Assembly: GCF_016583905.1 (NCBI RefSeq)
Contig: NZ_NRRY01000013.1
Location: 43,486-107,485, forward strand
Source: Lamprobacter modestohalophilus
GTDB taxonomy: Bacteria; Pseudomonadota; Gammaproteobacteria; Chromatiales; Chromatiaceae
DNA: 64,000 nucleotides
Reading direction: 5' to 3'
Each line of letters begins with the position of its first letter. The stretch's first letter is position 1. Under the pieces are notes generated by a model, which worked only from the letters and a program-made list of their open reading frames with translations, had not been told where the DNA came from and ran no database searches. The position numbers and the translations under genes are program-made. Shown one piece after another: positions 26,058-36,894 of the stretch.

Positions 26058-27827
26058 TCAATCTCCGTCGCTGTCGGTGCAGAGTCCGCCACTGTCGGTG
26101 CAGACCCGATTACGGCCAGCGTGCTTGGCAGCATACAGGGCTCGGTCCGCACGATTGACGATCTCGTCTTGAGTGTTCTTGTCTTGAGCGGGCTTGTCTT
26201 GACTGTGCTTGTCATGGCTCTCAGCGTCGAAGTGGCAGCGAGCGATGCCAGCGCTGGTGGTGATGCGCACGGACTGTTGTTCGATGCAAAAGTCGGTGAC
26301 CTCGATTCGATGCCGCAGCCGTTCGACAAAGCCGACCGCCGGTTCGAGATCGGTATCCGGCATCAGGACCAAGAACTCTTCGCCGCCCCAACGCGCAATC
26401 CAGTCGGATTCGCGGGTGTTGTCACGGAACAGACGGGCCACCTCTCGGAGCAGGCCATCGCCCACCAGGTGCCCATACTGGTCGTTGATGGTTTTGAACC
26501 AATCTAGGTCGAAGATGGCGACGCAGTAGGGCCGCCTCGCGCGCAAGCTCTGTGCATGGATGCGCTTGATGGCGCGCCACATGCCGCGCCGGTTGAGTAG
26601 GTCCGTCAGTGGGTCGTGTTCGGCATGGTAAGCGAGCTTCAGCTCGGCCTCTTTGCGCTGGGTAACGTCGATGCGCAGGCCACTGGCGGCAAGCGCCATG
26701 CCCTGTGGATCGCGGTCATAGACGCGTGCATGGTCTTGCAGCCAGATCCAGTGTCCGTCGTGGTGTCGAAAACGGTATTCGGCCTGGAAGTCGTCCAGCT
26801 CGCCATGCAGTACCTGCTGGCTTTGCTCACCGAAGGCGGCTAGATCTTGTGGGTGCACCTGCGTTTTCCACCAGTCATAGGTCACCGCGAGCTCGCGGGA
26901 TTCATAGCCGAGTTGGGCCATATAGCGCTCGTCAACGCAGACATCTCCGGTCGTGAAATCGATGGTGTAGGTGGCGATGTTACCGGATTCAAGCGCGAGC
27001 TCGAGCATGCGTTGCGTGCGCAAGAGCTCAAGCTCGGCGAGCTTGCGCACGTGGATGTCGCGGCCAGAGCCGATGATACCGATGACCTGCCCCTTGCCAT
27101 CGAGCACCGCCGAATCCGACCAGCCAAACCAGCGCCAACCCTGGCTGGTCATGGCTCGCTGCTCCAGATAGCAGCGATAGGGCGGTTGATAGAGTGCAGC
27201 CATTGCGGCCTCGGTGGAGGCGCGGTCATCTGGATGCACCAGCGGCAGGAAGCGTTGACCAATCAGCTCTTCCTGACGCTTGCCAAAGGTTCGACAATAG
27301 CCCGGACTGACAAACAGGAAGTGGCCTTCGGCATCGACCTTGACGATCAGGTCGTTCTGGCGCTCGACCAAGAGTCGATAATCGGCTTCACGCTTACACA
27401 AGGCCGCCTCAAGCGTCAGCTTCTGGGTCACATCCTGCACGAAGCCGACCAGCTTAGAGATCGAGCCATCGGGCTTGGTGAGCGCCGTGCCGTAGACCTG
27501 AGCATGGCCATCGGTGCCGTCGTCGCGATGAATGTGCAGGGTCAATTCGTAGGATTTGCCATAGGTGGCACAGTCTGTGACTGCGTGTTGCAGTCTTGAC
27601 CAGTCTTCTGGGTACAGATAGTGCTCGTGCTCGGAGAATGTTGGCTCTCCTAACCCAGGCTCACGGCGGAAGATACTGAAGATCTGGGGCGACCATTCTA
27701 TCTGTTGGGTCTCAAGATCCAGGCACCAATGGCCAAGATGGGCAATCCGTTCGGCCGCATCGAGTATCTGCTGAAACTGCTCAAGGCTGGACGTTTGTTG
27801 TTGCCCTAGGGGTCCGTGCTCATCCAT
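26058..27827 (-). CDS. Diguanylate cyclase with PAS domains
   Basis: A 589-aa soluble sensor with three PAS/PAC units in series (first near 30-130, a second from DYRLLVERQNDLIVKVDAEGHF, a third from MLELALESGNIATYTIDF), followed by a C-terminal GGDEF domain. The active-site loop reads RWGGEEFLVLMPDTD, so cyclic di-GMP synthesis is expected. No EAL domain and no membrane segment. Inside the GGDEF domain, ahead of RADRALYAAKHAGRN, is an inserted stretch made of repeated QDK units, coded by 15-bp tandem repeats. The signal is unknown. Confidence 0.9.
   Translation of the reverse strand: MDEHGPLGQQQTSSLEQFQQILDAAERIAHLGHWCLDLETQQIEWSPQIFSIFRREPGLGEPTFSEHEHYLYPEDWSRLQHAVTDCATYGKSYELTLHIHRDDGTDGHAQVYGTALTKPDGSISKLVGFVQDVTQKLTLEAALCKREADYRLLVERQNDLIVKVDAEGHFLFVSPGYCRTFGKRQEELIGQRFLPLVHPDDRASTEAAMAALYQPPYRCYLEQRAMTSQGWRWFGWSDSAVLDGKGQVIGIIGSGRDIHVRKLAELELLRTQRMLELALESGNIATYTIDFTTGDVCVDERYMAQLGYESRELAVTYDWWKTQVHPQDLAAFGEQSQQVLHGELDDFQAEYRFRHHDGHWIWLQDHARVYDRDPQGMALAASGLRIDVTQRKEAELKLAYHAEHDPLTDLLNRRGMWRAIKRIHAQSLRARRPYCVAIFDLDWFKTINDQYGHLVGDGLLREVARLFRDNTRESDWIARWGGEEFLVLMPDTDLEPAVGFVERLRHRIEVTDFCIEQQSVRITTSAGIARCHFDAESHDKHSQDKPAQDKNTQDEIVNRADRALYAAKHAGRNRVCTDSGGLCTDSDGD
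26166..26210. repeat. Three 15-bp tandem repeats inside the GGDEF gene
   Basis: Units GTCTTGAGTGTTCTT, GTCTTGAGCGGGCTT and GTCTTGACTGTGCTT, with a fourth partial unit after them. On the minus strand they code for DKHSQDKPAQDKNTQ-type repeats, placed in a surface loop of the GGDEF domain. They preserve the frame. Confidence 0.85.
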
Positions 27828-27911
27828 TTCGGCTTCCTTCTTGGTCGGCGGCAGTGCCGGTGGCCTGATCGAATCGTCTGCAAGGCGTTGAATGCGTTAT
27901 CGCCGCTCCCG

Positions 27912-30900
27912 TTATCCCCGTTCCAAGGATAATTGGCGCAGTGCATCGGGCTTCATCGGGCGACCAAACAGATAGCCCTGTGCCTCATTGCAGCCCTCGT
28001 GTTCCAGAAACGCGGCTTGCTCTGGGGTCTCGACACCCTCGGCGATGACCTCAAGGCCAAGTGCCTTGCCCAGGGCGATGATGGCTCGTGCAATCGCGTC
28101 GTCGTTGTCGTCGATGGTCACGCCGTCGACGAAGGTCTTGTCGATCTTCAGGCGGCTGATCGGGAGCGTTTTGAGATAGCCGAGCGACGAGAATCCCGAG
28201 CCGAAATCATCGACGGCGATAGTGATGCCGAGATCGCGCAGGGCGCTGAGATTTGCGATAACCCGATCGACGTTACGCATCAGCATGGATTCCGTCACCT
28301 CGAGCTCGAAGCGTTCAGGTGCGACGCCGGCGCGCTGCAAGATCTCACGGATCTCATCAACGAGATCGATGCGCTCAGCCTGTTGCACCGAGATGTTCAC
28401 GGCCAGCCGGTGCACCCTAAAACCCTCGGCATCCCAGGCGAGCAGCTGCAAGCATGCTTGCTCGAGCACCCACTTACCGAACTCACTGATGAGACCGATC
28501 TCTTCTGCGATCGGGATGAACTCAAACGGCGAAACGGCACCGAGCTCCGGATGTGTCCAGCGCAGCAACGCCTCGGCGCCTTGGATTCGACCCGTGCTCA
28601 GATCGACTTGTGGCTGATAGAGCAGGCTCAGCTCACCGCGGGTTAGGGCTCCGCGTAGCGCCGTCTCGTGGTGGAGGCGCTGGATTGCGCGTTCCGTCAT
28701 TTCGGCCTCGAAGAACCGATAGGTGTTGCGGCCGTGATCCTTTGCTCGGTACATGGCCATATCGGCATTACTGAGCAGGATGTCCATGCTCTCACCATCG
28801 TTCGGGAACAGGCTGACGCCGACGCTCGCGGTGACGCGTAGCTCGCGGTCGCCAACCTGAAAGGGTTGCGAGATCCTGTCACAGAGCCGTTGGGCCAAGT
28901 GCGCAACGGTGGAGGGATCATCGATTGCCTCTGTTAGGATCACGAACTCATCGCCGCCGAGCCGCGCCAAAGTATCAGCATCTCGGACTTCGGCTTGGAT
29001 CGCTGTCGCCACATCTTGGAGCAGTTCGTCGCCAACCGAATGACCCAAACTGTCGTTCACGTTCTTGAACAGATCCAGATCGATGAACAGCAGTGCCAGC
29101 ATGCGCTTCTCACGCTTGGCACGCTGTAGTGATTGCTCCATGCGCGCGCGCAACAGGGCGCGGTTCGGGAGTCCGGTCAAGGCATCGCTATGGGCGACCC
29201 GGTAGAGCTCTTCCTCAGAGCGTTTGGCGTCGCTGATATCGTTGAAGATGCCGATGTAGTTGGTGAGCTGTCCGTGATCGTCCCGGACGCCGGTGATGGT
29301 CATCCGCGCCGGATAGATCTCGCCATCTTTGCGCCGGTTCCAGATCTCGCCGCGCCACGAGCCGGTGTTCTTGATCGCAAGCCACATGCTCTTAAAGAAC
29401 GCCGCGTCATGGTGACCCGAGTTGAGCAAGTCGGGTCGACGCCCAATCACCTCGGATTCCTCATAGCCCGAGATGTCGCTGAAGGCGCGATTGACCGCGA
29501 GCACCAACTGCTGAGCATCGGTGACCATGATCGCCTCACTGGAATTTTCGAACACGGTCGAGGCCTGGCGCTCGCGGTGGCGCGCCTTGGCCTCTTCAGT
29601 GCGATCGTGCCAGTGCACGAAATAGGCGAAATCCCCATCGAGTAAAACCGGCACGAGCGTCACTTCGACCGGAAGCGGCGAGCCGTCCGCCTGCTGGTGC
29701 AGCCATTCGAAGCGCTGGGTATTGCCTGCCGCCTCTGTCATGAGGCGTTTGGACTTGGCTTCGGAGTCTTCACCGTCGGGCTGTACCGCGGGGGAGAGCT
29801 GATGAGGTTGTTTGCCGACCACGGCAGCAGGATCGGCATACCCGAGCATGCGCAGAGCGGCCTGATTGATCTCGGTTAAGCGTCCGGACTGCATCACCAG
29901 CATGCCTTCCGCTGCCGATTCGAACAGCGCCCGAAAGCGTCTCTCACTCTCCTCGAGCCGGAACGTTGCTTCGATCTCAGCGGTGATGTCCGCACTCGTG
30001 CCGCGGATGGCCTCGACCGTTCCGGCCTCGTTCTTGATCGGTTCGGCTTGGGTGCGCACCCAGCGTATGTCGCCATCATCGCCGCGTCGAATGCGATGGT
30101 CGAGCTGATCGCCTGTACCGTCGTTGAGCGCCCGCTCAAACAACCGCTCGAGCCGCTCGCGATCCTCGGGATGGGGGAACGTGCGACTCAGCTCGGCGCG
30201 GGAGTAGGCAGACTTGTCGGCACCGTGGATGCGTTGCCAGCCTGGTGAAACCTGGATCAGGTCGTCGCTGAGCTTCCAAGACCAGGCGCCGGCCTTGGCG
30301 ATGCGTTCGGCATCGACGAGCATATTGCGCAGCTCCCGAACCGATTCCTCCATGTTGCGCCGTGTGGTGACATCCCGATTGACCCCGCGTCGGCCGAGAT
30401 AGCGTCCGTCATCGGCCAGGACCGCGCGGCATTCGTGCTCGATCCAGCGCCAGTGGCCATCGCGATGCTGAATGCGCAGCAGCAGGACCCCATTATCGTC
30501 TGATCCATGCGCCTGAATCCCGCCAAGATGCTGGCGCCATTGCTCCCGGTCTTCGGGATGGATCAGCTGGCCAACCAGGCTCGGATCATCGAGGAACGCG
30601 CTGGCGCTGTAACCCGTGATCTGCCGGCAGCCCGGGGAGACATGCACGAAGTGTCCTTCAGGGTTGATCCAGTAGTCCCAGTCCAGGCTATATTCGGCCA
30701 GGACATGATAGGCCTCCTGGCTGCTGGCCAAACGGTCATAGGCATGGCGCAACTCGCGCTGTTGATGAACCGTCGCGGTACGGTCGACGACAACGCAGAG
30801 CAGGCGCGGCTCGCCATCGGGTGTTGGCGGTAGCTGGGCGCCATGCAGATCACCGATGAACTCGCGTCCATCGGTGGTCTCGAAGCGCAGCTCTGGTCGT

Positions 30901-31379
30901 CCGATCTCTTGCTCTTCACCGAGTGTGAGCTGCCTTAAGAGTGCCAGGAAGCCGTTGCGGTCTCGCTCGCTGACCAGGCGCAACAGAAAATGGTGATGCA
31001 CGCGCAGATCACGCAGTCCGAATAGCCGACTGGCGGACGGGTTCGCCGAAATCACCAGACCATGACGGTCGATCACGAGGACGGCGACCGGAGCGCTCTG
31101 GAACAACGCGGTAAAGCGTTCCAGTGCCTCATGGGTGCTCTCTTGGCTGCGGACGAGCTCTTCGTTCTGGATCTCGAGCTCGGCCTGGTAGATGCGGACG
31201 TTCTCGATCAGCGTGCTCAGGCTGACGTCGCCGCTCGCGATCAGATCCTCGGCGAGATCGAAGCGGCCCCGGCGCAGTGCAACCAGCGCGCGTTCGCGAA
31301 ACTCCGCGCGCTGCGCGCGCTGGTCGTCAGAGTCAACAGCGTCTGGGGGGGCGAATGGAGGGGTTTGGGACTCGTGCAT
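27912..31379 (-). CDS. PAS-GGDEF-EAL cyclic di-GMP turnover protein
   Basis: A 1155-aa cytoplasmic sensor with about five PAS/PAC units, then GGDEF, then EAL. The GGDEF loop is RLGGDEFVIL. The EAL motif is present as GAEALLRW, and the domain retains the later motifs of active phosphodiesterases (AVDDFGSGFSSLGYLKTLP and EVIAEGVETPEQ). Both activities could work, or one may regulate the other. It is 84 bases upstream of the PAS-GGDEF gene on the same strand, and the CheB-CheR gene precedes it. Confidence 0.92.
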   Translation of the reverse strand: MHESQTPPFAPPDAVDSDDQRAQRAEFRERALVALRRGRFDLAEDLIASGDVSLSTLIENVRIYQAELEIQNEELVRSQESTHEALERFTALFQSAPVAVLVIDRHGLVISANPSASRLFGLRDLRVHHHFLLRLVSERDRNGFLALLRQLTLGEEQEIGRPELRFETTDGREFIGDLHGAQLPPTPDGEPRLLCVVVDRTATVHQQRELRHAYDRLASSQEAYHVLAEYSLDWDYWINPEGHFVHVSPGCRQITGYSASAFLDDPSLVGQLIHPEDREQWRQHLGGIQAHGSDDNGVLLLRIQHRDGHWRWIEHECRAVLADDGRYLGRRGVNRDVTTRRNMEESVRELRNMLVDAERIAKAGAWSWKLSDDLIQVSPGWQRIHGADKSAYSRAELSRTFPHPEDRERLERLFERALNDGTGDQLDHRIRRGDDGDIRWVRTQAEPIKNEAGTVEAIRGTSADITAEIEATFRLEESERRFRALFESAAEGMLVMQSGRLTEINQAALRMLGYADPAAVVGKQPHQLSPAVQPDGEDSEAKSKRLMTEAAGNTQRFEWLHQQADGSPLPVEVTLVPVLLDGDFAYFVHWHDRTEEAKARHRERQASTVFENSSEAIMVTDAQQLVLAVNRAFSDISGYEESEVIGRRPDLLNSGHHDAAFFKSMWLAIKNTGSWRGEIWNRRKDGEIYPARMTITGVRDDHGQLTNYIGIFNDISDAKRSEEELYRVAHSDALTGLPNRALLRARMEQSLQRAKREKRMLALLFIDLDLFKNVNDSLGHSVGDELLQDVATAIQAEVRDADTLARLGGDEFVILTEAIDDPSTVAHLAQRLCDRISQPFQVGDRELRVTASVGVSLFPNDGESMDILLSNADMAMYRAKDHGRNTYRFFEAEMTERAIQRLHHETALRGALTRGELSLLYQPQVDLSTGRIQGAEALLRWTHPELGAVSPFEFIPIAEEIGLISEFGKWVLEQACLQLLAWDAEGFRVHRLAVNISVQQAERIDLVDEIREILQRAGVAPERFELEVTESMLMRNVDRVIANLSALRDLGITIAVDDFGSGFSSLGYLKTLPISRLKIDKTFVDGVTIDDNDDAIARAIIALGKALGLEVIAEGVETPEQAAFLEHEGCNEAQGYLFGRPMKPDALRQLSLERG

Positions 31380-31445
31380 GGTTACTCAATCGCTGTCTGC
31401 GCCTTAGCTGCTTGCTTCAGCCGCAGCTGCCAGCAGACATCGAGT

Positions 31446-34397
31446 CTAGGTTTCCTTGTCGCTGGGAGCGGGCTGTCGATTCCAAGCGCTGATGTCGATG
31501 TGACTCACCACCACGCCTCCGGATGGATGCTGGATCGGTGCGGCATGCATCACGAACCAACGCTCAACCTCGGGTGAGTGGCAAGGGTATTCGAGCGAAA
31601 ACTGCGACCGCTCGCCGTTGATCAATGATTGGATGCCATCGGCCGCCGCCATGGCGTATTCGGCATCGCTGGTGCCGGCGCTGGATTGGCAGGCATCGAG
31701 ATAACTGCTGCCGAGGCCGCTGTTGGTGAGCTCCGAGTCGCCGTTGCTGCAGGCGAAATCGCGCCAGGCATGGTTGATCATTGTAATACGCCCGCTGTTG
31801 TCAAGCACGGCAATATGCTCCGGAAGCGAATCCAACACCGCTTGCATGCGCTCGATATCGCGCAGTGTGGTCACGTCGATGAAGGTAGCGACGGCGCCCC
31901 GTGGGGTGCCGGGACGGACCGAGTAGGGGAGCACGCGCGCGAGATACAGTCGGTCGTTGGCGGCGGGAACCTCGCGTTGCAGCATCACGCCGTCGTGGAT
32001 CGTCTTCTTCAGCTCTGCAAAAAAGTCTGGGTAATCGAGCAGGTTGGTAAAGTCGTCGATCCGACGCCCGAGATCGGCCTCGCGGATCTTGAACAGCTTG
32101 GTGGCCTCGGGTGTGAACCGGGTCAGCTTGAGGTCATGATCGACAAACACGGTCGCGATCGCCGCGGCCTTGGCCATGCCGTCGAGATCGGCATTGAGGC
32201 GGTTGAGGATCTCGATCTTCTCCTGGTTCTCGGAGTTGACCGTGTAAAGCTCTTCGTTGACCGACTGCAGCTCTTCGTTCGAACTCTGCAGCTCTTCGTT
32301 CGAGGCCATCAGCTCCTCGTTGGTGGCCTGTAGCTCTTCGTTCGCGGTCTCGAGCTCTTCGATGGTGGCTTGCAAGCTCTCGCGCGTCACCGCGAGCTCG
32401 CGCTCTAGGGTTTCAAGCCGGTCGGCCGATTCGGCGCTCATGTCCATGACCTGGACTGACTCGTCGCCCGACGGGCTATTCAGCGCCGGCTCGAGTTCGA
32501 ACGAGAGCATCAGGCAGGCATCGCCGCCATCCTGCGGGACATGACGGACGACGAGACGAAGCCGCTCGGTCTCATCGTTGCTGAGCTTGATGCGCAAGAT
32601 ATCGGAGCGCATCGCCTCCTTACTGACCGAGACCTTATGCAGCAGCGCCTGCGCAACTGGCGCAATCGAGCCTGGTAGCAGCTTGCTGATGTCAAGGGTT
32701 GCGCTGCCCTCGCCGATGCTTAGATAGCGCGATACATCGCCAAACACATGCATCAGCTCCTGCTGTGAGTTCAGCAGCAGGCTGACCGGTGAATACCCGC
32801 GCAGGAGCACCGCTTGGCCGGCGTCGATGGCCGCCGCGTCGCTATGGGCACGCAGCCGCCTTGAGCCACTGCGGTTGCCGGAGGGCCTGAGAGCGCCGAC
32901 CGGCGAATGCGGCTCCAGAGGCGGTGTGCCATGGCGCAGAATGCGATACAGCTTATATTTGGAGCTGACCGCGCTGAAGTCCTGTTGCACGCTAGACGCC
33001 GTTTCGCTCGACCCTAAGAACAGGTAACCGCCTGGTGCCAGGGCGTACTGCAGGCGACGCATGACCCGCTCCTGCGCATCGTTGCGAAAATAGATCAACA
33101 GATTGCGGCAAGACACCAGATCCATGCGGGTGAAGGGCGGGTCTTCGAGCAGGTTATGTTTGGCGAAGACGATGTTATGGCGGATGTCATTCTTGACCAC
33201 AAAGTGGTTGCCGCGCCGGTAGAAGAAGCGCTCGAGGCGCTCGGGCGAGACCTCAGCGGCGATCGACTCCGAGAACATGCCGGCGCTGCCGGTATCGACG
33301 TTGTGCTGTTCGACATCGGTCGCGAACAGCTTGAAATCTGGCCAGCGGCGGAGCTTGTCGAAGGCCTCGGAGAATAGGATGGCGATCGAGTAGGCCTCTT
33401 CGCCGGTCGACACCCCCGGAACCCAAGCACGGATCGGCTGGTTCTCGCTGTGATCTCTCACGATCGGCAAGATGACCTTTTCGGCCAGGGTCTCGAAGGC
33501 CTCCGGGTCGCGGAAGAAATTGGTCACCGGGATCAGCAGTTCTCGGCGCAGCGCATACAGCTCGCTGGTGTCGCCGTCGAGCAGCCGGACGTAGTTCTCG
33601 AGGTCCGGTACGTGCCGGACCTGCATCCGCCGCTCGATGCGACGCAAGACGGTGGCAGGCTTGTAATCGCGGAAGTTGATGCCGCCCTGATGATGCAGCA
33701 GGTGCAAAGCCTCTTCGAGCGCACTCTCGCGATCGTAGCTGACCGACGCGCTACGGCGTGGGCCGCGATCGATAGGCGCATGGCTGATGTGATCGAGGAT
33801 GCGCGGCCCAAGCTCCTCGGGTGGCAGGATGGCATCGACCAGCCCGGTCGCGATGACGCTGCGTGGCATGCCATCGAACTTCGCCGATTCTGGGTCTTGT
33901 GACAGCAGCAGACCGCCGGCGTCGTTGATCGCGACAGCGCCGCGGGTGCCATCGGAGCCGGTCCCAGACAGCACAACGCCAATGGCGCGGTTGCCATGCG
34001 ATCGGGCCAGCGAGCTGAAGAAGAAGTCGATCGGCAGGGCGAGACCACGCGGGCTTTTGGGCCGCAGATGGAGCTCGTTTGCGGAAACGCTCATCATGCT
34101 CGCCGGGGGGATGAGGTAGATCCGGTTCGGCTCGATCAGCATCCCGTCCTCGACCGTGAGCACCGGCATCGAGGTATAACGGCCAAGCAGGTTGCCCATC
34201 ATGCTCTTGTGATCCGGCGAGAGATGCTGAATCACGATGAAGGCGGCGCCGGTTTGCACCGGCAGCGACTGGAAGAACCGTTCGAGCGCATCGAGACCGC
34301 CTGCTGAGGCACCGACGGCGATCACATAAGGCAGTTGGGTGCCCTCATGTTCGCTGGCCGCGGGAAGGTCATTGGCGTTTTGTTCTTGATCGAGCAT
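31446..34397 (-). CDS. CheB-CheR fusion with coiled coil and PAS domains
   Basis: A 983-aa chemotaxis-type fusion. Residues about 20-200 are a CheB methylesterase (catalytic Ser in [11 protein letters not shown], His in IQHLSPDH, Asp in GTGSDGTRG). Residues about 220-480 are a CheR methyltransferase ([11 protein letters not shown]). A long coiled coil follows, made of repeated [16 protein letters not shown] heptads at about 660-740, then two PAS domains. It lacks the CheB receiver domain and a histidine kinase. No chemoreceptor gene is near. Such fusions may act on receptors elsewhere or in c-di-GMP signalling, as the neighbouring genes suggest. Confidence 0.92.
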   Translation of the reverse strand: MLDQEQNANDLPAASEHEGTQLPYVIAVGASAGGLDALERFFQSLPVQTGAAFIVIQHLSPDHKSMMGNLLGRYTSMPVLTVEDGMLIEPNRIYLIPPASMMSVSANELHLRPKSPRGLALPIDFFFSSLARSHGNRAIGVVLSGTGSDGTRGAVAINDAGGLLLSQDPESAKFDGMPRSVIATGLVDAILPPEELGPRILDHISHAPIDRGPRRSASVSYDRESALEEALHLLHHQGGINFRDYKPATVLRRIERRMQVRHVPDLENYVRLLDGDTSELYALRRELLIPVTNFFRDPEAFETLAEKVILPIVRDHSENQPIRAWVPGVSTGEEAYSIAILFSEAFDKLRRWPDFKLFATDVEQHNVDTGSAGMFSESIAAEVSPERLERFFYRRGNHFVVKNDIRHNIVFAKHNLLEDPPFTRMDLVSCRNLLIYFRNDAQERVMRRLQYALAPGGYLFLGSSETASSVQQDFSAVSSKYKLYRILRHGTPPLEPHSPVGALRPSGNRSGSRRLRAHSDAAAIDAGQAVLLRGYSPVSLLLNSQQELMHVFGDVSRYLSIGEGSATLDISKLLPGSIAPVAQALLHKVSVSKEAMRSDILRIKLSNDETERLRLVVRHVPQDGGDACLMLSFELEPALNSPSGDESVQVMDMSAESADRLETLERELAVTRESLQATIEELETANEELQATNEELMASNEELQSSNEELQSVNEELYTVNSENQEKIEILNRLNADLDGMAKAAAIATVFVDHDLKLTRFTPEATKLFKIREADLGRRIDDFTNLLDYPDFFAELKKTIHDGVMLQREVPAANDRLYLARVLPYSVRPGTPRGAVATFIDVTTLRDIERMQAVLDSLPEHIAVLDNSGRITMINHAWRDFACSNGDSELTNSGLGSSYLDACQSSAGTSDAEYAMAAADGIQSLINGERSQFSLEYPCHSPEVERWFVMHAAPIQHPSGGVVVSHIDISAWNRQPAPSDKET

Positions 34398-34579
34398 GGG
34401 GGCTGTTGCTTTTTAGATGCGAAAAGCGATAGATGCGAACAGTGATCAGCCGAATCTTATCTGACTTCTTCAGGAATGCCATCGAATCGTCGGCAGGGGT
34501 CTGACATAAGTCATTCGCTCAGCCTTTCCTGATTGACCCGGCGCTCGCCTAGACCTAGTGTCGCTGCGCAATGCAGTAG

Positions 34580-34790
34580 GTGCCTCGCGACTGTCGATGG
34601 GCGCGAGGTTAAACGGGAAGTCGGTCAGGCGGATGCTCAATGTCTCCGTGAAGCCGACGCTGCCCCCGCAACGGTAGGCGAGTCTGAGAGGCGACCGGAT
34701 GCCACTGTGCCCCGAATGGGTCATGGGAAGGCGTCGTCTCTCGGCGTCGAAGCGATCGACGCCAGCTCGTGAGCCCGGAGACCGGCCTTC
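34580..34790 (+). promoter_or_regulatory. Cobalamin riboswitch
   Basis: The conserved landmarks occur in order: GAGGTTAAACGGGAA (about 34605), GCTGCCCCCGCAACGG (about 34660), GCGACCGGATGCCACTG (B12-box region, about 34691), TCATGGGAAGGCG and AGCCCGGAGACCGGCC (about 34772). A CCTCGCG/CGCGAGG stem opens the aptamer. It precedes btuB by 137 bases. Cobalamin binding is expected to shut down the receptor gene. The rest of 34398-34927 has no gene. Confidence 0.92.
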
Positions 34791-34894
34791 TGTAGCACGC
34801 GGGTGCCGCGGAGGGCGGGGTGCGGTGAAAGGGTTGTTGCCGCGTACAGCGCTTTGCCGTTTTTTGTCCTCGAGCGGGCCTTTCGCTCAACGTG

Positions 34895-34913
34895 TCTCAC
34901 GGGTGGTGAGACC
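34895..34913 (+). promoter_or_regulatory. Hairpin near the btuB ribosome site
   Basis: A perfect 7-bp stem, GTCTCAC/GTGAGAC, with a 5-base loop. It ends 14 bases ahead of the btuB ATG and just before the AGGA ribosome site. Position suggests it is the expression platform, acting on translation, but this is an inference. A T6 run lies upstream at 34860-34866. Confidence 0.45.
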
Positions 34914-34927
34914 AACTAGGACAAACA

Positions 34928-36799
34928 ATGACTTGCTCGACTTCCAAGACGGCGTGGCAGCCGCTGCTGCCCTGCGCCATGGCCCTGTTATGGACGGCTC
35001 CGCTCTCCGCTCAGGTTGAAGCTGTCGCCAACCTTGATCCGATCGTGATCACCGCGAACCGAACCGCCCAGACCGCCGATCAGACGCTGGCCTCGGTGAC
35101 CGTCATCGACCGTGCCGAGATCGACCGGCGCCAGTCGAAGACGATGGTCGATATCCTGCGCGGGCTCCCTGGTGTCGCGACCTCCAGTAGCGGTGGACCT
35201 GGTCAGCCGACCTCCGTCTTCTTACGCGGCACCGAGTCCGATCATACGCTGGTGCTGATCGATGGCATCAAGGTCGGCTCAGCGACCATCGGCTCGACGC
35301 CCTGGCAGAACATCCCGACCGATCAGATCGAGCGCATCGAGGTGGTGCGTGGCCCACGCTCCAGTCTGTATGGCTCGGAGGCGATCGGCGGCGTGATCCA
35401 GATCTTCACACGGCGCGGTCGAGCCGGGCCGTTGACGCCACGGCTGAGCCTGGGGGCCGGTTCCTACAATACGATTCGCACCAACGGTGGGCTCTCGGTC
35501 GGCAACGAGCGCGGCTGGCTCGATGCCCATCTGGGCTTCGAGCAGACGGCGGGTTTCAACGCTTGCAACGGCGAGCCGTTCGTCGGCGGTTGCTTTGTCG
35601 ATGAGCCGGACGACGACGGCTACACGAACAAGAACGGTGGCGTCAGCGGCGGTTGGCGTTTGTCCGATCAGTTCTCGCTGGAGGCCGACTTCTTGCGCTC
35701 CGAGGGCAGTGTCGACTACGACGGCAGTCTCTTTGCTGGCAATCGCAACGAGACGCTCCTTCAGGTCGCGCGGCTGCAGGCGAAGGCGCAGCCCGTCGAT
35801 GCCTGGACCAGTACGTTCGATGTCGGCCGCAACTGGGACAAGTCACGGGTCTTTTTCAACGACCAGTTTCTGAACCGGTTCGATACGCGGCGTGATCGTC
35901 TTGGCTGGCAGAACGACATCCAACTCGGGGCCGCCCAGCAACTGACGCTGGGCATCGATTATCAGCGCGATGAGGTGACGACCAAACCGACCTTTGCCGA
36001 AGATTCACGCGATAATACCGGCGTCTATGGTCAGTATCTGGGTCGCTTCGGCCCGGCTGACCTGCAGCTGAGTCTGCGTCAGGACGATGATTCGCAGTTC
36101 GGTGGGCATGGCACTGGCAATGCCGCCCTGGGCTACACGCTCGCCAATGGGCTGCGACTCACCGCGAGCTATGGAACGGCGTTCAAGGCGCCGACCTTCA
36201 ACGAGCTCTACTATCCCGGCTTTGGCAACCCGGATCTCGAGCCCGAGCAGTCCTGGAGCGCCGAGCTTGGCCTCTCAGGCGCCCATCCTTGGGGGCGTTG
36301 GGCTGCCAATCTGTACCAGACCGACATCGATGATCTGATCGCGACCACGCTGGTGGCGCCGAACCTGTACCTGCCCGAGAACGTCGATCGCTCGCGTATT
36401 CGCGGCCTTGAGCTCTGGACCACCGCTGAGCTGGGGGGCTGGATCATGGATGCGAATCTGACCCTGCTCGATCCGCGCAATGAGTCCAGTGGGCCAAACC
36501 AGGGCAATCTGCTGCCGCGCCGCCCGGAGCAGACCTTCCGGCTCGATGCCGATCGCCAGTTGGGTCGCATCGGTGTTGGCGCTTCGCTGTTCGTTTCCGG
36601 GCGCCGCTTCGATGACGCCGCCAATCGCACCCGGCTCGATGGCTTCAGCCTGATCGATTTGCGCGCCGATTACGCGTTCAGCGACGCGCTGCGGCTGCAG
36701 GCGCGGGTCGAGAACCTGTTCGATGAGGCGTACGAGACCGTTGCCTACTACAATCAGCCTGGCCGGACCCTGATGCTGACGCTGCTCTATCAGCCCTGA
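34928..36799 (+). CDS. btuB: TonB-dependent vitamin B12 receptor BtuB
   Basis: Outer-membrane cobalamin transporter, 623 aa. Signal peptide ends near TAPLSAQ. The TonB box DPIVITANR follows, then the plug domain (VDILRGLPGVATSSSGGPGQPTS, IERIEVVRGPRSSLYGSEAIGGVI), and a 22-strand barrel ending in an aromatic-flanked strand (TLMLTLLYQP). It is directly controlled by the cobalamin riboswitch upstream and is followed by cobU, so its substrate is very likely a corrinoid. Confidence 0.92.
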   Translation: MTCSTSKTAWQPLLPCAMALLWTAPLSAQVEAVANLDPIVITANRTAQTADQTLASVTVIDRAEIDRRQSKTMVDILRGLPGVATSSSGGPGQPTSVFLRGTESDHTLVLIDGIKVGSATIGSTPWQNIPTDQIERIEVVRGPRSSLYGSEAIGGVIQIFTRRGRAGPLTPRLSLGAGSYNTIRTNGGLSVGNERGWLDAHLGFEQTAGFNACNGEPFVGGCFVDEPDDDGYTNKNGGVSGGWRLSDQFSLEADFLRSEGSVDYDGSLFAGNRNETLLQVARLQAKAQPVDAWTSTFDVGRNWDKSRVFFNDQFLNRFDTRRDRLGWQNDIQLGAAQQLTLGIDYQRDEVTTKPTFAEDSRDNTGVYGQYLGRFGPADLQLSLRQDDDSQFGGHGTGNAALGYTLANGLRLTASYGTAFKAPTFNELYYPGFGNPDLEPEQSWSAELGLSGAHPWGRWAANLYQTDIDDLIATTLVAPNLYLPENVDRSRIRGLELWTTAELGGWIMDANLTLLDPRNESSGPNQGNLLPRRPEQTFRLDADRQLGRIGVGASLFVSGRRFDDAANRTRLDGFSLIDLRADYAFSDALRLQARVENLFDEAYETVAYYNQPGRTLMLTLLYQP

Positions 36800-36894
36800 T
36801 GCCAGCCATGAGAGGTCGGCCCTTTGCTCGGCCTGCGCGTCCTACTCGTCCCTGAGCACAACAGCGAGACTGATCTTGCCCACCGGAGTCGGCG

